Shown in pieces: positions 16,082-25,107 of a stretch of DNA of 64,000 nt (the first letter of the stretch is position 1; every line of letters begins with the position of its first letter). This stretch comes from Stappia sp. (lineage in GTDB: Bacteria > Pseudomonadota > Alphaproteobacteria > Rhizobiales > Stappiaceae): NCBI RefSeq assembly GCF_040110915.1, contig NZ_CP157793.1:4091001-4155000 (forward strand). The letters are read 5' to 3'. The notes beneath the pieces are model-generated. The model saw only the letters and a list, made by a program, of their open reading frames with translations, was not told the origin of the DNA and did not search any database. The position numbers were made by a program, and so were the translations under genes.

Positions 16082-16813
16082 ATGTGGCGCAGGCGTGTCG
16101 ATCCGCTGCCCGAGGCGATCTCGCTGAGCATCGACGGCGCGGAGCATACGATCCGGCTGGTGCGCAACGCCAGGGCCCGGCGCTACATCCTGCGCCTGCC
16201 GGCCACGGGCGGCGATCCGGTGCTGACCGTGCCGCAGCGCGGCACGCTGGAGACGGCGCGCGACTTCGCCCACCGTCAGCGCGACTGGCTGGCCCGGCAA
16301 CTCGCCGGACGGCCCGATCCCGTGCCCTTCGCCGACGGCGGCACGGTTCCCTTTCGCGGCACGCCGCATGCGATCGTGGCCGGCGGCGGCCTGCGCGGTC
16401 TGGTGCGGGTGTGCGATGGCACGCCGCATCCGCTCCTCGTCGTTCCGGGGGACGCCGCGCATGTCGGGCGCAAGCTCACCGACTGGCTCCGGCGGGAAGC
16501 GCGGCGCGATCTTGAGGCGGCTGTTTCCGGCCATGCGGAGCGGCTCGGAGCCCGGGTCTCCGGCCTCACCCTGCGCGACACGCGCAGCCGCTGGGGCTCG
16601 TGCAGCAGCACCGGCCGGCTGTCCTTTTCCTGGCGGCTGGTGCTTGCGCCGCCCGCGATCCTGGATTACGTCGCAGCGCATGAGGTCGCGCATCTCAGGG
16701 AGATGAACCACGGGCCGCGCTTCTGGGCGCTGTGCCGGGAGCTCGCCCCCCAGACCGACACGGCCCGCGACTGGCTGCGGCGCGAGGGCGCCCGGCTCCA
16801 CCTTTACGGATAG
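16082..16813 (+). CDS. YgjP-type (DUF45) zinc metallopeptidase-like protein
   Basis: A 243-residue protein with the gluzincin motif HEVAH at 200-204 and NHGPRFW at 209-215, the pattern of YgjP/DUF45 metal-dependent hydrolases. RSRWGSCSS before it is also conserved in the family. The N-terminal half (RNARARRYILRLP) is the usual beta-rich part. The ATG at 16082 is 4 bp after the moeB stop, suggesting cotranscription. The substrate of this widespread family is not established. Confidence 0.85.
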   Translation: MWRRRVDPLPEAISLSIDGAEHTIRLVRNARARRYILRLPATGGDPVLTVPQRGTLETARDFAHRQRDWLARQLAGRPDPVPFADGGTVPFRGTPHAIVAGGGLRGLVRVCDGTPHPLLVVPGDAAHVGRKLTDWLRREARRDLEAAVSGHAERLGARVSGLTLRDTRSRWGSCSSTGRLSFSWRLVLAPPAILDYVAAHEVAHLREMNHGPRFWALCRELAPQTDTARDWLRREGARLHLYG

Positions 16814-16873
16814 GCGTCTTCCGCCCGTCCGCCTGCCCTTGTCGCGGGTCCGGCCGTCCGGCCCGATCCCTTT

Positions 16874-16918
16874 CGGCCCACTCTGGCCCGGCCCACTCTG
16901 GCCCGGCCCACTCTGGCC
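16874..16918. repeat. 15-bp tandem repeat, three perfect copies
   Basis: CGGCCCACTCTGGCC is repeated at 16874-16888, 16889-16903 and 16904-16918 in the gap between the DUF45 gene and the MFS gene. If the MFS gene started upstream at 16839, the array would encode GPLWP repeats. The better ribosome site and normal N-terminus at 16947 argue against that. The copies also form potential hairpins (GGCC ends). Confidence 0.9.
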
Positions 16919-16946
16919 AAGACAAACGAACGCGGAGCGCGCCTGC

Positions 16947-18134
16947 ATGCTCAAGCCCGACACCTGGCTGTTGACGATCCTGCTCGCCAGCCTGACGGCG
17001 CTCGGGCCCCTGTCGACCGACATGTATCTGCCCGCCCTGCCGGAGATCCTGCGCGAGCTGGACACCGCCAACGCGGCCGTGCAGCTCACCCTGTCGATGT
17101 TCCTCGTCGGCTTCGCCGTGGGGCAGATCTTCTACGGCCCGCTCGCCGACCGGCTGGGCCGCAAGCCGGTGCTGCTGACGGGCCTCGGGATCTATGCCGT
17201 GGCGAGCCTCGCCTGCACGCTGGCGCCCACCGTCGAGGTGCTGATCGCCGCCCGCTTCCTGCAGGCCTTCGGCGCCGCCGGCCCGGTGGTGCTGGCGCGC
17301 GCCGTGGTGCGCGATCTCTACGACGGTCCGCGCGCGGGCCAGGAGCTGGCGCGCATGGGCTCGATCATGGGGCTGGCGCCGGCCGTCGCGCCCTTTTTCG
17401 GCGGGTTGATCTCGGGCGCCGCCGGCTGGCGCTTCGTCTTTCTCGTATCGATGGTCTTCGCGGGGATCGTCATCCTCGCCGTCTGGCGCGGCCTGCCGGA
17501 AACGCTGGCGCGGCGCGATCCGACTCGCTTCTCCCTGGCCGCGATGCTGCGCGGCTTCGCGGGACTGCTGCGCCATGGCGTGTTCCGCGCCTATCTGGCG
17601 ATCGTGACGCTGACCTACTGCGGACTGTTCGCCTTCATTTCCGGCTCGTCCTTCGTGCTGCAGGACATCTACGGGCTTGCCCCGTCGGTCTATGGCATCG
17701 CCTTCGGCCTTTGTGCAGGCGCCTATGTGGTCGGCACGGTGCTCGGCCAGCGGGTGGCGCCGAAACGCGGCGCGGAGGTCACCATCGCGCTCGGCACGGG
17801 GCTTCTGGCGCTCGGCGGCACGGCAATGCTGGTCGCCCTGCTGGCCACGCCCTCGGCGGCTGCCGTGGTGCTGCCGATGATGATCTACATGGTCGGCGTG
17901 GGGCTCGTCCTGCCGCAGTCGCAGGCGGCCGCCCTGATGCCCTTTCCCGAGCGCGCCGGCACCGCCTCCTCGCTGATGGGCATCGGCCAGATGGGCACGG
18001 CGGCGGTCGTCGGCATCGGCGTCAGCGCGACGCTCGGCGGCGCCGGAGTGGCGCTCGGCGCGATCATCGCGGCCCTGGGGCTGGCGGCGCTCGCCGTCTT
18101 CTGGGCGACGCGGCACATGCGTCTGACCGGCTGA
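16947..18134 (+). CDS. Bcr/CflA-family multidrug efflux MFS transporter
   Basis: A 395-residue 12-TM major facilitator. The N-terminus (LASLTALGPLSTDMYLPALP) is the Bcr/CflA signature, followed by the motif A GQIFYGPLADRLGRKPVLL between TM2 and TM3, and RFLQAFGAAGPVVLARAVVRD. Family members export bicyclomycin, chloramphenicol or sulfonamides by proton antiport. Start: ATG at 16947 with GGAG at 16934-16937; an open in-frame extension to 16839 is discounted because it would translate a tandem repeat. Convergent with the downstream PBP gene, 15 bp away. Confidence 0.9.
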   Translation: MLKPDTWLLTILLASLTALGPLSTDMYLPALPEILRELDTANAAVQLTLSMFLVGFAVGQIFYGPLADRLGRKPVLLTGLGIYAVASLACTLAPTVEVLIAARFLQAFGAAGPVVLARAVVRDLYDGPRAGQELARMGSIMGLAPAVAPFFGGLISGAAGWRFVFLVSMVFAGIVILAVWRGLPETLARRDPTRFSLAAMLRGFAGLLRHGVFRAYLAIVTLTYCGLFAFISGSSFVLQDIYGLAPSVYGIAFGLCAGAYVVGTVLGQRVAPKRGAEVTIALGTGLLALGGTAMLVALLATPSAAAVVLPMMIYMVGVGLVLPQSQAAALMPFPERAGTASSLMGIGQMGTAAVVGIGVSATLGGAGVALGAIIAALGLAALAVFWATRHMRLTG

Positions 18135-18149
18135 CGTCGGAAGGCAGCC

Positions 18150-20354
18150 TCAGCCGCCGAAGATCCGGTTGAGCAGATCGAGCGGTCCGCCGCCGGTATC
18201 CCCGTCGCGCATCGGGGGAAGCCGGCGCGCCGGATCGCCTTCGGCCGGCGGCATCGTCACCGGCGCGTCGGGCGCGGCCGGCTCGGCGACGCGCATCGGC
18301 CGGTCGATCACGCCCGGCAGCCCGGCGACAGGCACGCCCTGGTGTCCGGCGGTCATCACCTCTTTCCAGATCTTCGCCGGCAGCGAGCCGCCGGTCGCGC
18401 GCCGGGTCGGCGAATTGTCGTCGTTGCCGAGCCACACCGCGCTCGTCAGCGTGCCCGTGTAGCCGATGAACCAGCCGTCGCGGAACTTCTGGCTGGTGCC
18501 GGTCTTGCCGCCGGCGGGCCGGCCGGGCAGATGCGCCTGCTTGCCCGTGCCGGTCAGCAGGGTCTCGGCCATCATCATGTTCATGTCGGCCAGCGTGCGA
18601 TGGTCGAGCACCCGGCCGGGTCCGTCGCCGGTGCGGGCATAGAGGATCTTGCCGTCGACCGTGCGGATCTGGCGGATGACATGCGGCACGACACCGTAGC
18701 CGCCGTTGGAAAAGGGCACATAGGCGGCCGCGATCTCCAGCGGCGTCACCTCCGCCGTGCCGAGCGCGATCGACAGGTTCGCCGGCATCGGCGAGGTGAT
18801 GCCGAGCTTCTTCGCCGTGCGGATGATGGCGCGCGGGCCGACCTCGTTGGCCAGCTTGGCGGCGATGGTGTTGAGCGACAGCGACAGCCCCTCGGTGAGG
18901 GTCACCGGGCCACGATAGTCCTTGGAGTAGTTTTGCGGCGCCCAGCGGCCGAAACGCACCGGCTCGTCGACCCGCACCGTGCCGGGCGACAGCCCGCGTT
19001 CGAGCGCGGCCAGATAGACGAAGGGCTTGAAGGCGGAGCCGGGCTGGCGCTTGGCGTGGACCGCCCGGTTGAACTGGCTCGTCGCATAGTCGCGCCCGCC
19101 GACCAGCGCCTTCACCGCGCCGGCCCGGTCGAGCGTGACGACCGCGCCCTGTTCGACGCCGCGTTCGGCGCCCTCCTCGGCAAGCGCCCGGCGCAAGGCG
19201 TCCTCGGCGATGATCTGCAGGCCGAGATCGATGGTCGTGTCGACGATGATGTCGCTTTCGATGGCGCCGACGAAGCTCGGCAATTGCTCCATCACCCAGT
19301 CGGCGACGTAGTTTTCGCTGGCCGAAGTGTGATGGGTGACGACGCGCATCGGCGCGGCGATGGCGTCGCGGGCTTCTTGTTCTGTGAGATAGCCTTCCTC
19401 CGCCATGGCGGCGAGCACGGTGGAGGCACGGGCATGCGCGGCATCGGGATCGCGCGTCGGGGCAAGGCGCGAGGGCGCGCGCAGCAGGCCGGCCAGGGTC
19501 GCGGCCTCCGCGACGGTCACCATGCGCGCCGACTTGCCGAAGTAGCGCCGCGCGGCGGCATCGACGCCATAGGCGCCGGCGCCGAAATAGACGCGGTTCA
19601 GATACATCTCCAGGATCTCGTCCTTGGAGTGATTGGCCTCCAGCCACAGCGCCAGCACCGCTTCCTGCACCTTGCGCTTCAAGGTGCGGTCGGGCTCCAG
19701 AAAGAGATTCTTGGCAAGCTGCTGGGTCAGCGTCGAGCCGCCCTGCACCAGCCGTCCGCTGCTGACGTTGGTGACCATGGCTCGCGCCAGCCCGATGGGG
19801 TCGAGCCCGAAATGCGAGCGGAACCGCCGGTCCTCGATGGAGATCACCGCCTGCGGCAGATAGGGCGGGAGCTGTTCCAGCCGCACCGCCTCGCCGCCGG
19901 TGTCGCCGCGATTGGCCATCAGCGTGCCGTCGGCGGCGACGATGCGCACGTTGGGCGGGCGCTGCGGCACCTGCCACTCCGACGTCGGAGGCAGATAGGC
20001 GGCGTAATAGCCGAGCACGCCGATGCCGGCGATGCCGGCCCAGATGCCGAGCACCATGGTCCAGTAGAGCCCGCGCCGCAGGACGCCGACGAGCCCGCGC
20101 CGCCTGCCGCCGCCACGTCCGCCGCCACCGCGCCCGCCACCGGTGCCGCGCGTGCCGCGTTTCCCGGTTTTCGGGGAGGCGGTGCGCGCCTTGCCGGCTG
20201 CCGGTTTCTGCGCCTTGCGGCCGGATTTGGGCTGGCCCGACACCACCGCGCGGTCGGCGCCCGTCAGGCGCATGTCGAGCGTGCCGCCGTCGCGCGCCGC
20301 GTCGCCGGTCAGGCGCGGTTCGCGCCGGCTGGTCCTGGACGATCCTCGTGCCAT
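18150..20354 (-). CDS. Class A penicillin-binding protein (PBP1a-type)
   Basis: A 734-residue bifunctional peptidoglycan synthase. The cytoplasmic N-terminus (about 1-95) is basic and Gly/Arg-rich. A TM anchor follows (about 97-119). The GT51 domain shows ISIEDRRFRSHFGLDPIG, with catalytic Glu near 174, and GGSTLTQQLAKN. The transpeptidase domain has SAFK (SxxK, about 440), SLN (SxN) and KTGTS (about 615). ATG at 20354 was chosen over an upstream in-frame ATG at 20423. Full-length. It is the only PBP in the window; an LpoA-like lipoprotein lies 10 kb away. Confidence 0.93.
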   Translation of the reverse strand: MARGSSRTSRREPRLTGDAARDGGTLDMRLTGADRAVVSGQPKSGRKAQKPAAGKARTASPKTGKRGTRGTGGGRGGGGRGGGRRRGLVGVLRRGLYWTMVLGIWAGIAGIGVLGYYAAYLPPTSEWQVPQRPPNVRIVAADGTLMANRGDTGGEAVRLEQLPPYLPQAVISIEDRRFRSHFGLDPIGLARAMVTNVSSGRLVQGGSTLTQQLAKNLFLEPDRTLKRKVQEAVLALWLEANHSKDEILEMYLNRVYFGAGAYGVDAAARRYFGKSARMVTVAEAATLAGLLRAPSRLAPTRDPDAAHARASTVLAAMAEEGYLTEQEARDAIAAPMRVVTHHTSASENYVADWVMEQLPSFVGAIESDIIVDTTIDLGLQIIAEDALRRALAEEGAERGVEQGAVVTLDRAGAVKALVGGRDYATSQFNRAVHAKRQPGSAFKPFVYLAALERGLSPGTVRVDEPVRFGRWAPQNYSKDYRGPVTLTEGLSLSLNTIAAKLANEVGPRAIIRTAKKLGITSPMPANLSIALGTAEVTPLEIAAAYVPFSNGGYGVVPHVIRQIRTVDGKILYARTGDGPGRVLDHRTLADMNMMMAETLLTGTGKQAHLPGRPAGGKTGTSQKFRDGWFIGYTGTLTSAVWLGNDDNSPTRRATGGSLPAKIWKEVMTAGHQGVPVAGLPGVIDRPMRVAEPAAPDAPVTMPPAEGDPARRLPPMRDGDTGGGPLDLLNRIFGG

Positions 20355-20593
20355 CGTGTCGTTCGGTGTCCCCAAGACGCGGGAGGAAGGCGCTGCAAGG
20401 AGGCGCGCCGTCCGGCGCGGCACTCCTTTTCGCCGCCCGGCTGTGCAGCTTAAATACGGCGATTTAAGGGGGTGTTAAGCCTGACGGGCCGGCCGCCCCC
20501 TCAAGGCTCATGGGCGCTGCCCTTTACACGCGTGCCCGCCTCCCCTACCCCTGTCCGAAAGGCCGGTTCACGGCGCAGACACGGGAGACGCCT

Positions 20594-20896
20594 ATGGCGA
20601 AGGGCTACTGGATCGGGCGGGTCGATGTGACCGACATGGACGCCTACAAGGCCTATGTGGCGGCCAATGCGGAGGCCTTTCGCGCCTATGGCGGCCGGTT
20701 TCTGGTGCGCGGCGGGGCGTTCGAATGCGTCGAGGGCGCGGCGCGCCAGCGCAATGTCGTGATCGAGTTCGACAGCTACGATTCTGCGCTCGCCTGCTAC
20801 CGCAGCGATGCTTATGCGCATGCCAAGTCCCTGCGCGAAAAGGCGTCGGTGTCGGATCTGGTGGTCATCGAGGGCTACGACGGGCCGCAGCCGTGA
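20594..20896 (+). CDS. DUF1330 family protein
   Basis: A 100-residue single-domain protein of the dimeric alpha/beta barrel type. The pattern KGYWIGRVDVTDMDAYKAYV, then YGGRFLVRGG and RNVVIEFDSYDSALACYRSD, is that of DUF1330. Function is unknown. ATG at 20594 is preceded by GGGAGA (20583-20588); an in-frame ATG at 20510 is less likely. Its stop overlaps the GTG start of the next gene (GTGA), so the two are coupled. Confidence 0.85.
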   Translation: MAKGYWIGRVDVTDMDAYKAYVAANAEAFRAYGGRFLVRGGAFECVEGAARQRNVVIEFDSYDSALACYRSDAYAHAKSLREKASVSDLVVIEGYDGPQP

Positions 20897-21369
20897 GCGA
20901 TGCGGCCGCCTTCGTCATTCGCGCCGTCGAACGCGAGGAGGTCGACCGGATCCACGACCTGTGGTGGACGGCGGAGGATCGCGCGGCCTGGCTGCCCGCC
21001 TCCAACGGCCGGGATCTGATGGCGGAACTCGACGTGCTGGCGAGCGAGGGCCGCGTCTGGGCCGCCTTCCTGCGCCGCCGTCCGGTCGCCTTCGCGATGG
21101 CGGGCGAACTGGACGGGGCGCTGTGGCTGTCGGGGCTCGGCGTCGAGGCGGCCTATCGCGGACGCGGACTCGCCCGCTCGCTGATCGCCTCCACCATCGG
21201 CTTCGGACAATGGGCCTATTACCCGGCCGTGCTGGCGCTGGCGCCGGCCGATCAGGACGCGTTTCTGACGCGCTTCGGCTTTCTCAAGCTGGACCCGGCG
21301 CGGCTCGAAGGCAGCGCCGCGACGCTCGCCGACATGCGGGGTCTAGAGGCGCGGGCCCGCCGTTTGTAG
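20893..21369 (+). CDS. GNAT-family N-acetyltransferase
   Basis: A 158-residue acetyltransferase. The acetyl-CoA-binding motif A is LGVEAAYRGRGLARSLI (about residues 81-97) with the RxxGxGxA/L loop RGRGLA. The substrate is not evident. Start GTG at 20893 overlaps the preceding stop. The last codons (ARARRL, stop TAG at 21367-21369) lie inside the first copy of a 28-bp tandem repeat, so the C-terminus may have been reshaped by repeat expansion. Confidence 0.85.
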   Translation: MSDAAAFVIRAVEREEVDRIHDLWWTAEDRAAWLPASNGRDLMAELDVLASEGRVWAAFLRRRPVAFAMAGELDGALWLSGLGVEAAYRGRGLARSLIASTIGFGQWAYYPAVLALAPADQDAFLTRFGFLKLDPARLEGSAATLADMRGLEARARRL

Positions 21370-21444
21370 GAAATTGGCGCGGGCCCGCCGTTTGTAGGAA
21401 ATTGGCGCGGGCCCGCCGTTTGCAAATTACTTGGCGCGGGCCCG
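21349..21444. repeat. 28-bp tandem repeat over the GNAT stop codon
   Basis: Two perfect 28-bp copies occupy 21349-21376 and 21377-21404. A third copy starts at 21405 and diverges after 18 bp, and a fourth is reduced to GGCGCGGGCCCG (21433-21444). Each full unit contains TAG in the frame of the acetyltransferase, and the GCGGGCCCGC core is itself palindromic and could act as a hairpin between the convergent genes. Confidence 0.92.
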
Positions 21445-21497
21445 ATGCTCCTGGACGACAGGTCCGGTCTCCCTCGCCTGACGTCGGGCGTCCTGGA

Positions 21498-22448
21498 TCA
21501 GCTCGCGTAGCGCTGGGCGTCGGCGCCGTAGTAATTCACGTAGCGGCTGTTGAGGGCGCTCACCGGCAGGACGATCAGCACGTCGGTGGTGCCGAACTGG
21601 TGGTCGATGACCGCGCCGTCGCCGATGTAGGCGCCGAGGCGGAGATACCCCTTGATGAGCGGCGGCAGCTCGCGCAGCGCCTGGCGCTCGTTCACCGCGT
21701 CCCTGGCGAGCCGGTTCATGTCCACGTAGCGGCTGTCCACGGCCCGCACCCGCCAGTCCTCCGGCGCGCGGGCGTGGTGGTGCAGGAAGGAAAGCTGCGC
21801 GGCGAGCCGATCGGGATCGGTGCCCTCGATCGAGGCGCAGCCGACCATCACGTCGATGCGATGCATCAGCACATAGGCCCAGATCCCGTGCCACAGCAGC
21901 TCGACCGTGCGCTTGGTGCGGTAGGGCGGCAAAACGCAGGACCGGCCGAGTTCCAGAAACCTCTTGCCGGCATGGGCGTCGACCAGCGCCTGGATGTCGA
22001 ATTCGCCGGCCGTGTAGAAACCGCCGTTGCGCTCCGCCACATCCTGGCGCAGCAGGCGGTAGGTGCCGACGATGCGCGGCTTCTTGCGCCCGAAGGGGGC
22101 GTTGCGCTCGACCGCCTCGTGATCGAGCACCAGCAGGTGGTCGCAGATCGCGTCATAGGCGTCGATGTCGCGCCCGGCGGCCTGCGTCTGGGGGTCCGCG
22201 ACGGCGGACATTTCCTCGTAGAAGACGTGATAGCGCAGCGCCTGGGCCTTGCGGATCTCCTTGGCGGTGCGGGCGAGGCGCACCTCCAGCGATCCGATGC
22301 GCCCGAGGCTCGGGGTCGAGCGCCCGGCCGGTTTGACAGCGCCGCCCGGCAGCCAGTTGGGCCGCAGCGCCGCAGTGGCGGCGGCGGGCACGAACTTGCG
22401 GACGAGGCCGCGCGGTGACAGCGGTGACAATAGACCCGATCTCGGCAT
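21498..22448 (-). CDS. olsB: L-ornithine N(alpha)-acyltransferase (OlsB-type GNAT)
   Basis: A 316-residue member of the hemolysin-like GNAT acyltransferases. Conserved parts include LRYHVFYEEM (about 86-95), CDHLLVLD, IVGTYRLLR and LELGRSCVLPPYR, then the C-terminal half with IKGYLRLGAYIGDGAVIDHQF. OlsB makes 3-hydroxyacyl-ornithine from ornithine and 3-hydroxyacyl-ACP, the first step of ornithine-lipid synthesis. ATG at 22448; about 50 extra N-terminal residues precede the family core. olsA, often adjacent, is not present. A sigma70-like promoter is visible upstream. Confidence 0.87.
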   Translation of the reverse strand: MPRSGLLSPLSPRGLVRKFVPAAATAALRPNWLPGGAVKPAGRSTPSLGRIGSLEVRLARTAKEIRKAQALRYHVFYEEMSAVADPQTQAAGRDIDAYDAICDHLLVLDHEAVERNAPFGRKKPRIVGTYRLLRQDVAERNGGFYTAGEFDIQALVDAHAGKRFLELGRSCVLPPYRTKRTVELLWHGIWAYVLMHRIDVMVGCASIEGTDPDRLAAQLSFLHHHARAPEDWRVRAVDSRYVDMNRLARDAVNERQALRELPPLIKGYLRLGAYIGDGAVIDHQFGTTDVLIVLPVSALNSRYVNYYGADAQRYAS

Positions 22449-22644
22449 GGTCGTGGTGCTCTTCCTCAAGCGTGCCCCCAGCAAACGGTTTTTGCGCCCG
22501 GTTTTCCGCGCGTCGCCGTCCGGTTCCCGTTTGTGTCCCCGCCCGGTCCGCGCGGGGTCGGCCGTGTGGCCGAAACGCCCCGATGCGTTTGCGCCCCGGA
22601 TACGCGAAGACGGCGGGCAGCCGGTGGTATTAACCGTGCCACAG

Positions 22645-22673
22645 ACCATACTTTCCCGACACTTGCGTGACAA
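22645..22673 (-). promoter_or_regulatory. Candidate sigma70-type promoter for olsB
   Basis: On the minus strand TTGTCA (22673-22668) and TATGGT (22650-22645) are separated by 17 bp. It lies about 200 bp before the olsB start, implying a long leader. Reading is by eye only. Confidence 0.4.
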
Positions 22674-22698
22674 TCTGGGAAGTTTCCTGAACCCCGCC

Positions 22699-25017
22699 TC
22701 AGGCGGAGCGGCGCGCGGTGGCGGTGGCGAGCGCCGTGCCGAGACGCTCCGGGTCGAGCGGCTTGGCCAGGACCGCATCGGCGCCGGCCGCCAGGGCCGC
22801 GTCGCGCGCCTCCGGCGTGACGTCGGCGGTCACCGCATAGACCGGCACCGCCGGCCAGCCCTTGCGCCGTTCCAGATCGCGGAAACGGTGGATGGCGGTC
22901 AGCCCGTCGATGCCGGGCATGTGCAGGTCCATCAGCACCATATCGAAGCCCTGCGGCGATTGCAGCGCCTCCAGCGCCGAGGCGCCGTCGATCACCACGG
23001 TGCACTCGTGCCCGAGCTTGCGCACCAGCGCCTCGGTGAGCATGCGGTTGATGTCGTTGTCGTCGGCGACGAGCAGATGCAGCGGACGGATGGCGGGCGC
23101 GCGGTCGTGACGGTCGGCCGGGCCTGCGTGCGGGTCGGGCAGGCCGTCCCAGTCGTGCGCGCCCTGCGGGCCGTCAAGCATCGCGGTCGCGACCTGCACC
23201 AGCGAGGCGGCGCGCACCGGGCGGATCAGATAGGCGCCGAAGCCGGCCGCCTTGAGCCGGGGCAGCCGGTCGCGTTCGGTCGGCGCGATCAGCACGACGG
23301 CCGGCGCCTCGGCGCCCGCGGCATGTGCCCCGGCGAGCCAGGCGCCGGCATCTGCGACCGCGCCGGGATCGAGCAGGATCAGATCCGCCGCCAGCAGCGT
23401 TTCGTCGCCGTCCGGATCGCCGGGGGCGATCAGCTCCGCCCGCGCGCCCTCCGCAGCCAGGCGCCGGGCGAGCAACGGGCCCTCGACCCGACTCGTGGTG
23501 ACAAAGGCGATGCGGCGACCGGCAAGCGCCGGCGTTCGTGGCGGGGCGTGCGGAGGTCCGGCCCCGTCGCTTTCCGCGCGTTCGAGGGGCAGCTCGACGC
23601 GAAAGCGCGCGCCGGCGCCGGGCGTCGAGACGGCGGTGATGTCGCCGCCCATCAGCCGGGCGAGCCGGCGCGAGATGGCAAGTCCGAGCCCCGCGCCGTC
23701 GAAGCGTCGGGCCGGCCCGTGATCGACCTGCTCGAACTCCCCGAACAGACGCTCGGCGTCCGCTTCGGAAAAGCCGATGCCCGTGTCGGTCACCGTCACG
23801 GCGAAACGGGTCGGCGTCCCGTCGCAGGTTTCCGCGTCGCCCGCCTCCATGCCGCCTGGTTCGACGGGGGCGATCTCGATGGCGACGCCGCCCTCTTCGG
23901 TGAATTTCAGCCCGTTGCCGGCGAGGTTGAACAGGATCTGGCGCAGCCGCACCCCGTCGACGACGATGCGCTCGGGCATGTCGGGGGCGATGGCGCAGGC
24001 GATCTCCAGCCCCTTGGCCTGGGCGCGCGGGGCGAGGAGTTCGCTCACCCCTTCCGCCAGCGGGGCGAGTTCCACCGGCCCCGGCGCGAGATCGAGGCGC
24101 CCGGCCTCGATCTTCGACATGTCGAGCACCTCGTTGATCAGCATCAGTAGGATTTCGCCGGAGCCCCGGATCGCCTCGACATAGCTTGCCTGTTCCGCCG
24201 TCAGCCGCGTGTCGCGCAGCAGCCCGGCCATGCCGAGAATGCCGTTGAGCGGCGTGCGGATCTCGTGACTCACCGTGGCGAGAAACCGGCTCTTGGAGGC
24301 ATTGGCCGTCTCCGCCTGATTGCGCGCGGCGACCAGCGCATCCTCGATTCGCCGCCGGTCGGTCACGTCGCGCAGGATCGTCTGGATCAGCGGCTCCCCG
24401 CTGCCCGGATCGCGCACGGGCACGTCGCGCCGGGCGAACCAGCGCGGTCCGCTTGCGGTCTCCAGGCACAGGTCGGCGGGGCGCGGGGTACCCGGATCGG
24501 CGTCCGGCGCGCCCGCCGGATCGATGTGCCCGTCCGGGAAGAGCCGTCGCGCCGCGTCGTTGGCGTAGACCACCTCGCCGCCGTGCCGCCAGCGGGTGAC
24601 GACGTCGCCGAGCGTGTCGAGCACCGCGCGATGACGCGTCTCGCTTTCCTGCAGGTGCCAGACCTCGTCGCGCAGGGTCTCGGCGTCCGCCCGGGCCCGG
24701 GCGCAGTCGGCGGCAAGCTCGGCCGCGCGGGCCTCCATGCGCGCCTGCACGACGCCGAGCACCGCAAGGCCCACGCCGGTCAGCGTCAGCGCCGTGCCGG
24801 CGACCGCCAGACGCGCCGCCTCCGGCACCAGCGCCAGCAATCCCGCGCCGCCGGCGAGAAAGGCGACCAGGGCGACCAGAAGCGTCGCCGCCCGTCCCGG
24901 ACGGGCCGAACCGGGCGTCGTCGCGGCAGCGGATCGGGACGCGGGGCGGGTATCGGCGGATGTCGGCACGAGAAACCGGACCTCTGGGCGCGAGGAAACG
25001 AAGCGGTGCAGGGGCAC
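22699..25017 (-). CDS. Hybrid sensor histidine kinase with C-terminal receiver domain
   Basis: A 772-residue protein. Two TM helices lie at about 43-65 and 70-92, then a coiled coil (93-130), a PAS-like domain (about 126-222), HisKA with the phosphoacceptor His251 in SHEIRTPLNG, an HATPase domain (N-box NLAGNGLKFTE, G1 DTGIGF, G2 GAGLGLAI), a degenerate receiver-like segment (about 500-610), and a true receiver with Asp697 in MDLHMPG and Lys in LAKPLD. Start GTG at 25017 is the most upstream plausible codon. No separate response regulator is adjacent, so output probably passes through a phosphotransfer protein. Signal unknown. Confidence 0.9.
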   Translation of the reverse strand: MPLHRFVSSRPEVRFLVPTSADTRPASRSAAATTPGSARPGRAATLLVALVAFLAGGAGLLALVPEAARLAVAGTALTLTGVGLAVLGVVQARMEARAAELAADCARARADAETLRDEVWHLQESETRHRAVLDTLGDVVTRWRHGGEVVYANDAARRLFPDGHIDPAGAPDADPGTPRPADLCLETASGPRWFARRDVPVRDPGSGEPLIQTILRDVTDRRRIEDALVAARNQAETANASKSRFLATVSHEIRTPLNGILGMAGLLRDTRLTAEQASYVEAIRGSGEILLMLINEVLDMSKIEAGRLDLAPGPVELAPLAEGVSELLAPRAQAKGLEIACAIAPDMPERIVVDGVRLRQILFNLAGNGLKFTEEGGVAIEIAPVEPGGMEAGDAETCDGTPTRFAVTVTDTGIGFSEADAERLFGEFEQVDHGPARRFDGAGLGLAISRRLARLMGGDITAVSTPGAGARFRVELPLERAESDGAGPPHAPPRTPALAGRRIAFVTTSRVEGPLLARRLAAEGARAELIAPGDPDGDETLLAADLILLDPGAVADAGAWLAGAHAAGAEAPAVVLIAPTERDRLPRLKAAGFGAYLIRPVRAASLVQVATAMLDGPQGAHDWDGLPDPHAGPADRHDRAPAIRPLHLLVADDNDINRMLTEALVRKLGHECTVVIDGASALEALQSPQGFDMVLMDLHMPGIDGLTAIHRFRDLERRKGWPAVPVYAVTADVTPEARDAALAAGADAVLAKPLDPERLGTALATATARRSA

Positions 25018-25107
25018 CGTCAGTCACGCCAGTGTCCGGGGCAAGGATTGAGAAAGGGTTGCGTCCCGTCGGGGCGGGTGTCCGACGTGGTGCGGGGGCG
25101 GGCGGGG

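Noticed and set aside
16839..16946. Upstream extension of the MFS transporter
   Set aside because: It would translate a 15-bp tandem repeat into GPLWP units. The ATG at 16947 has a ribosome site and gives the family's normal N-terminus.
18342..20453. A 703-residue open frame on the plus strand opposite the PBP gene
   Set aside because: Composition is an Arg/Gly/His/Asp-rich mirror of the GC-rich coding strand, with no family likeness or ribosome site. The opposite strand has a full, motif-complete PBP.
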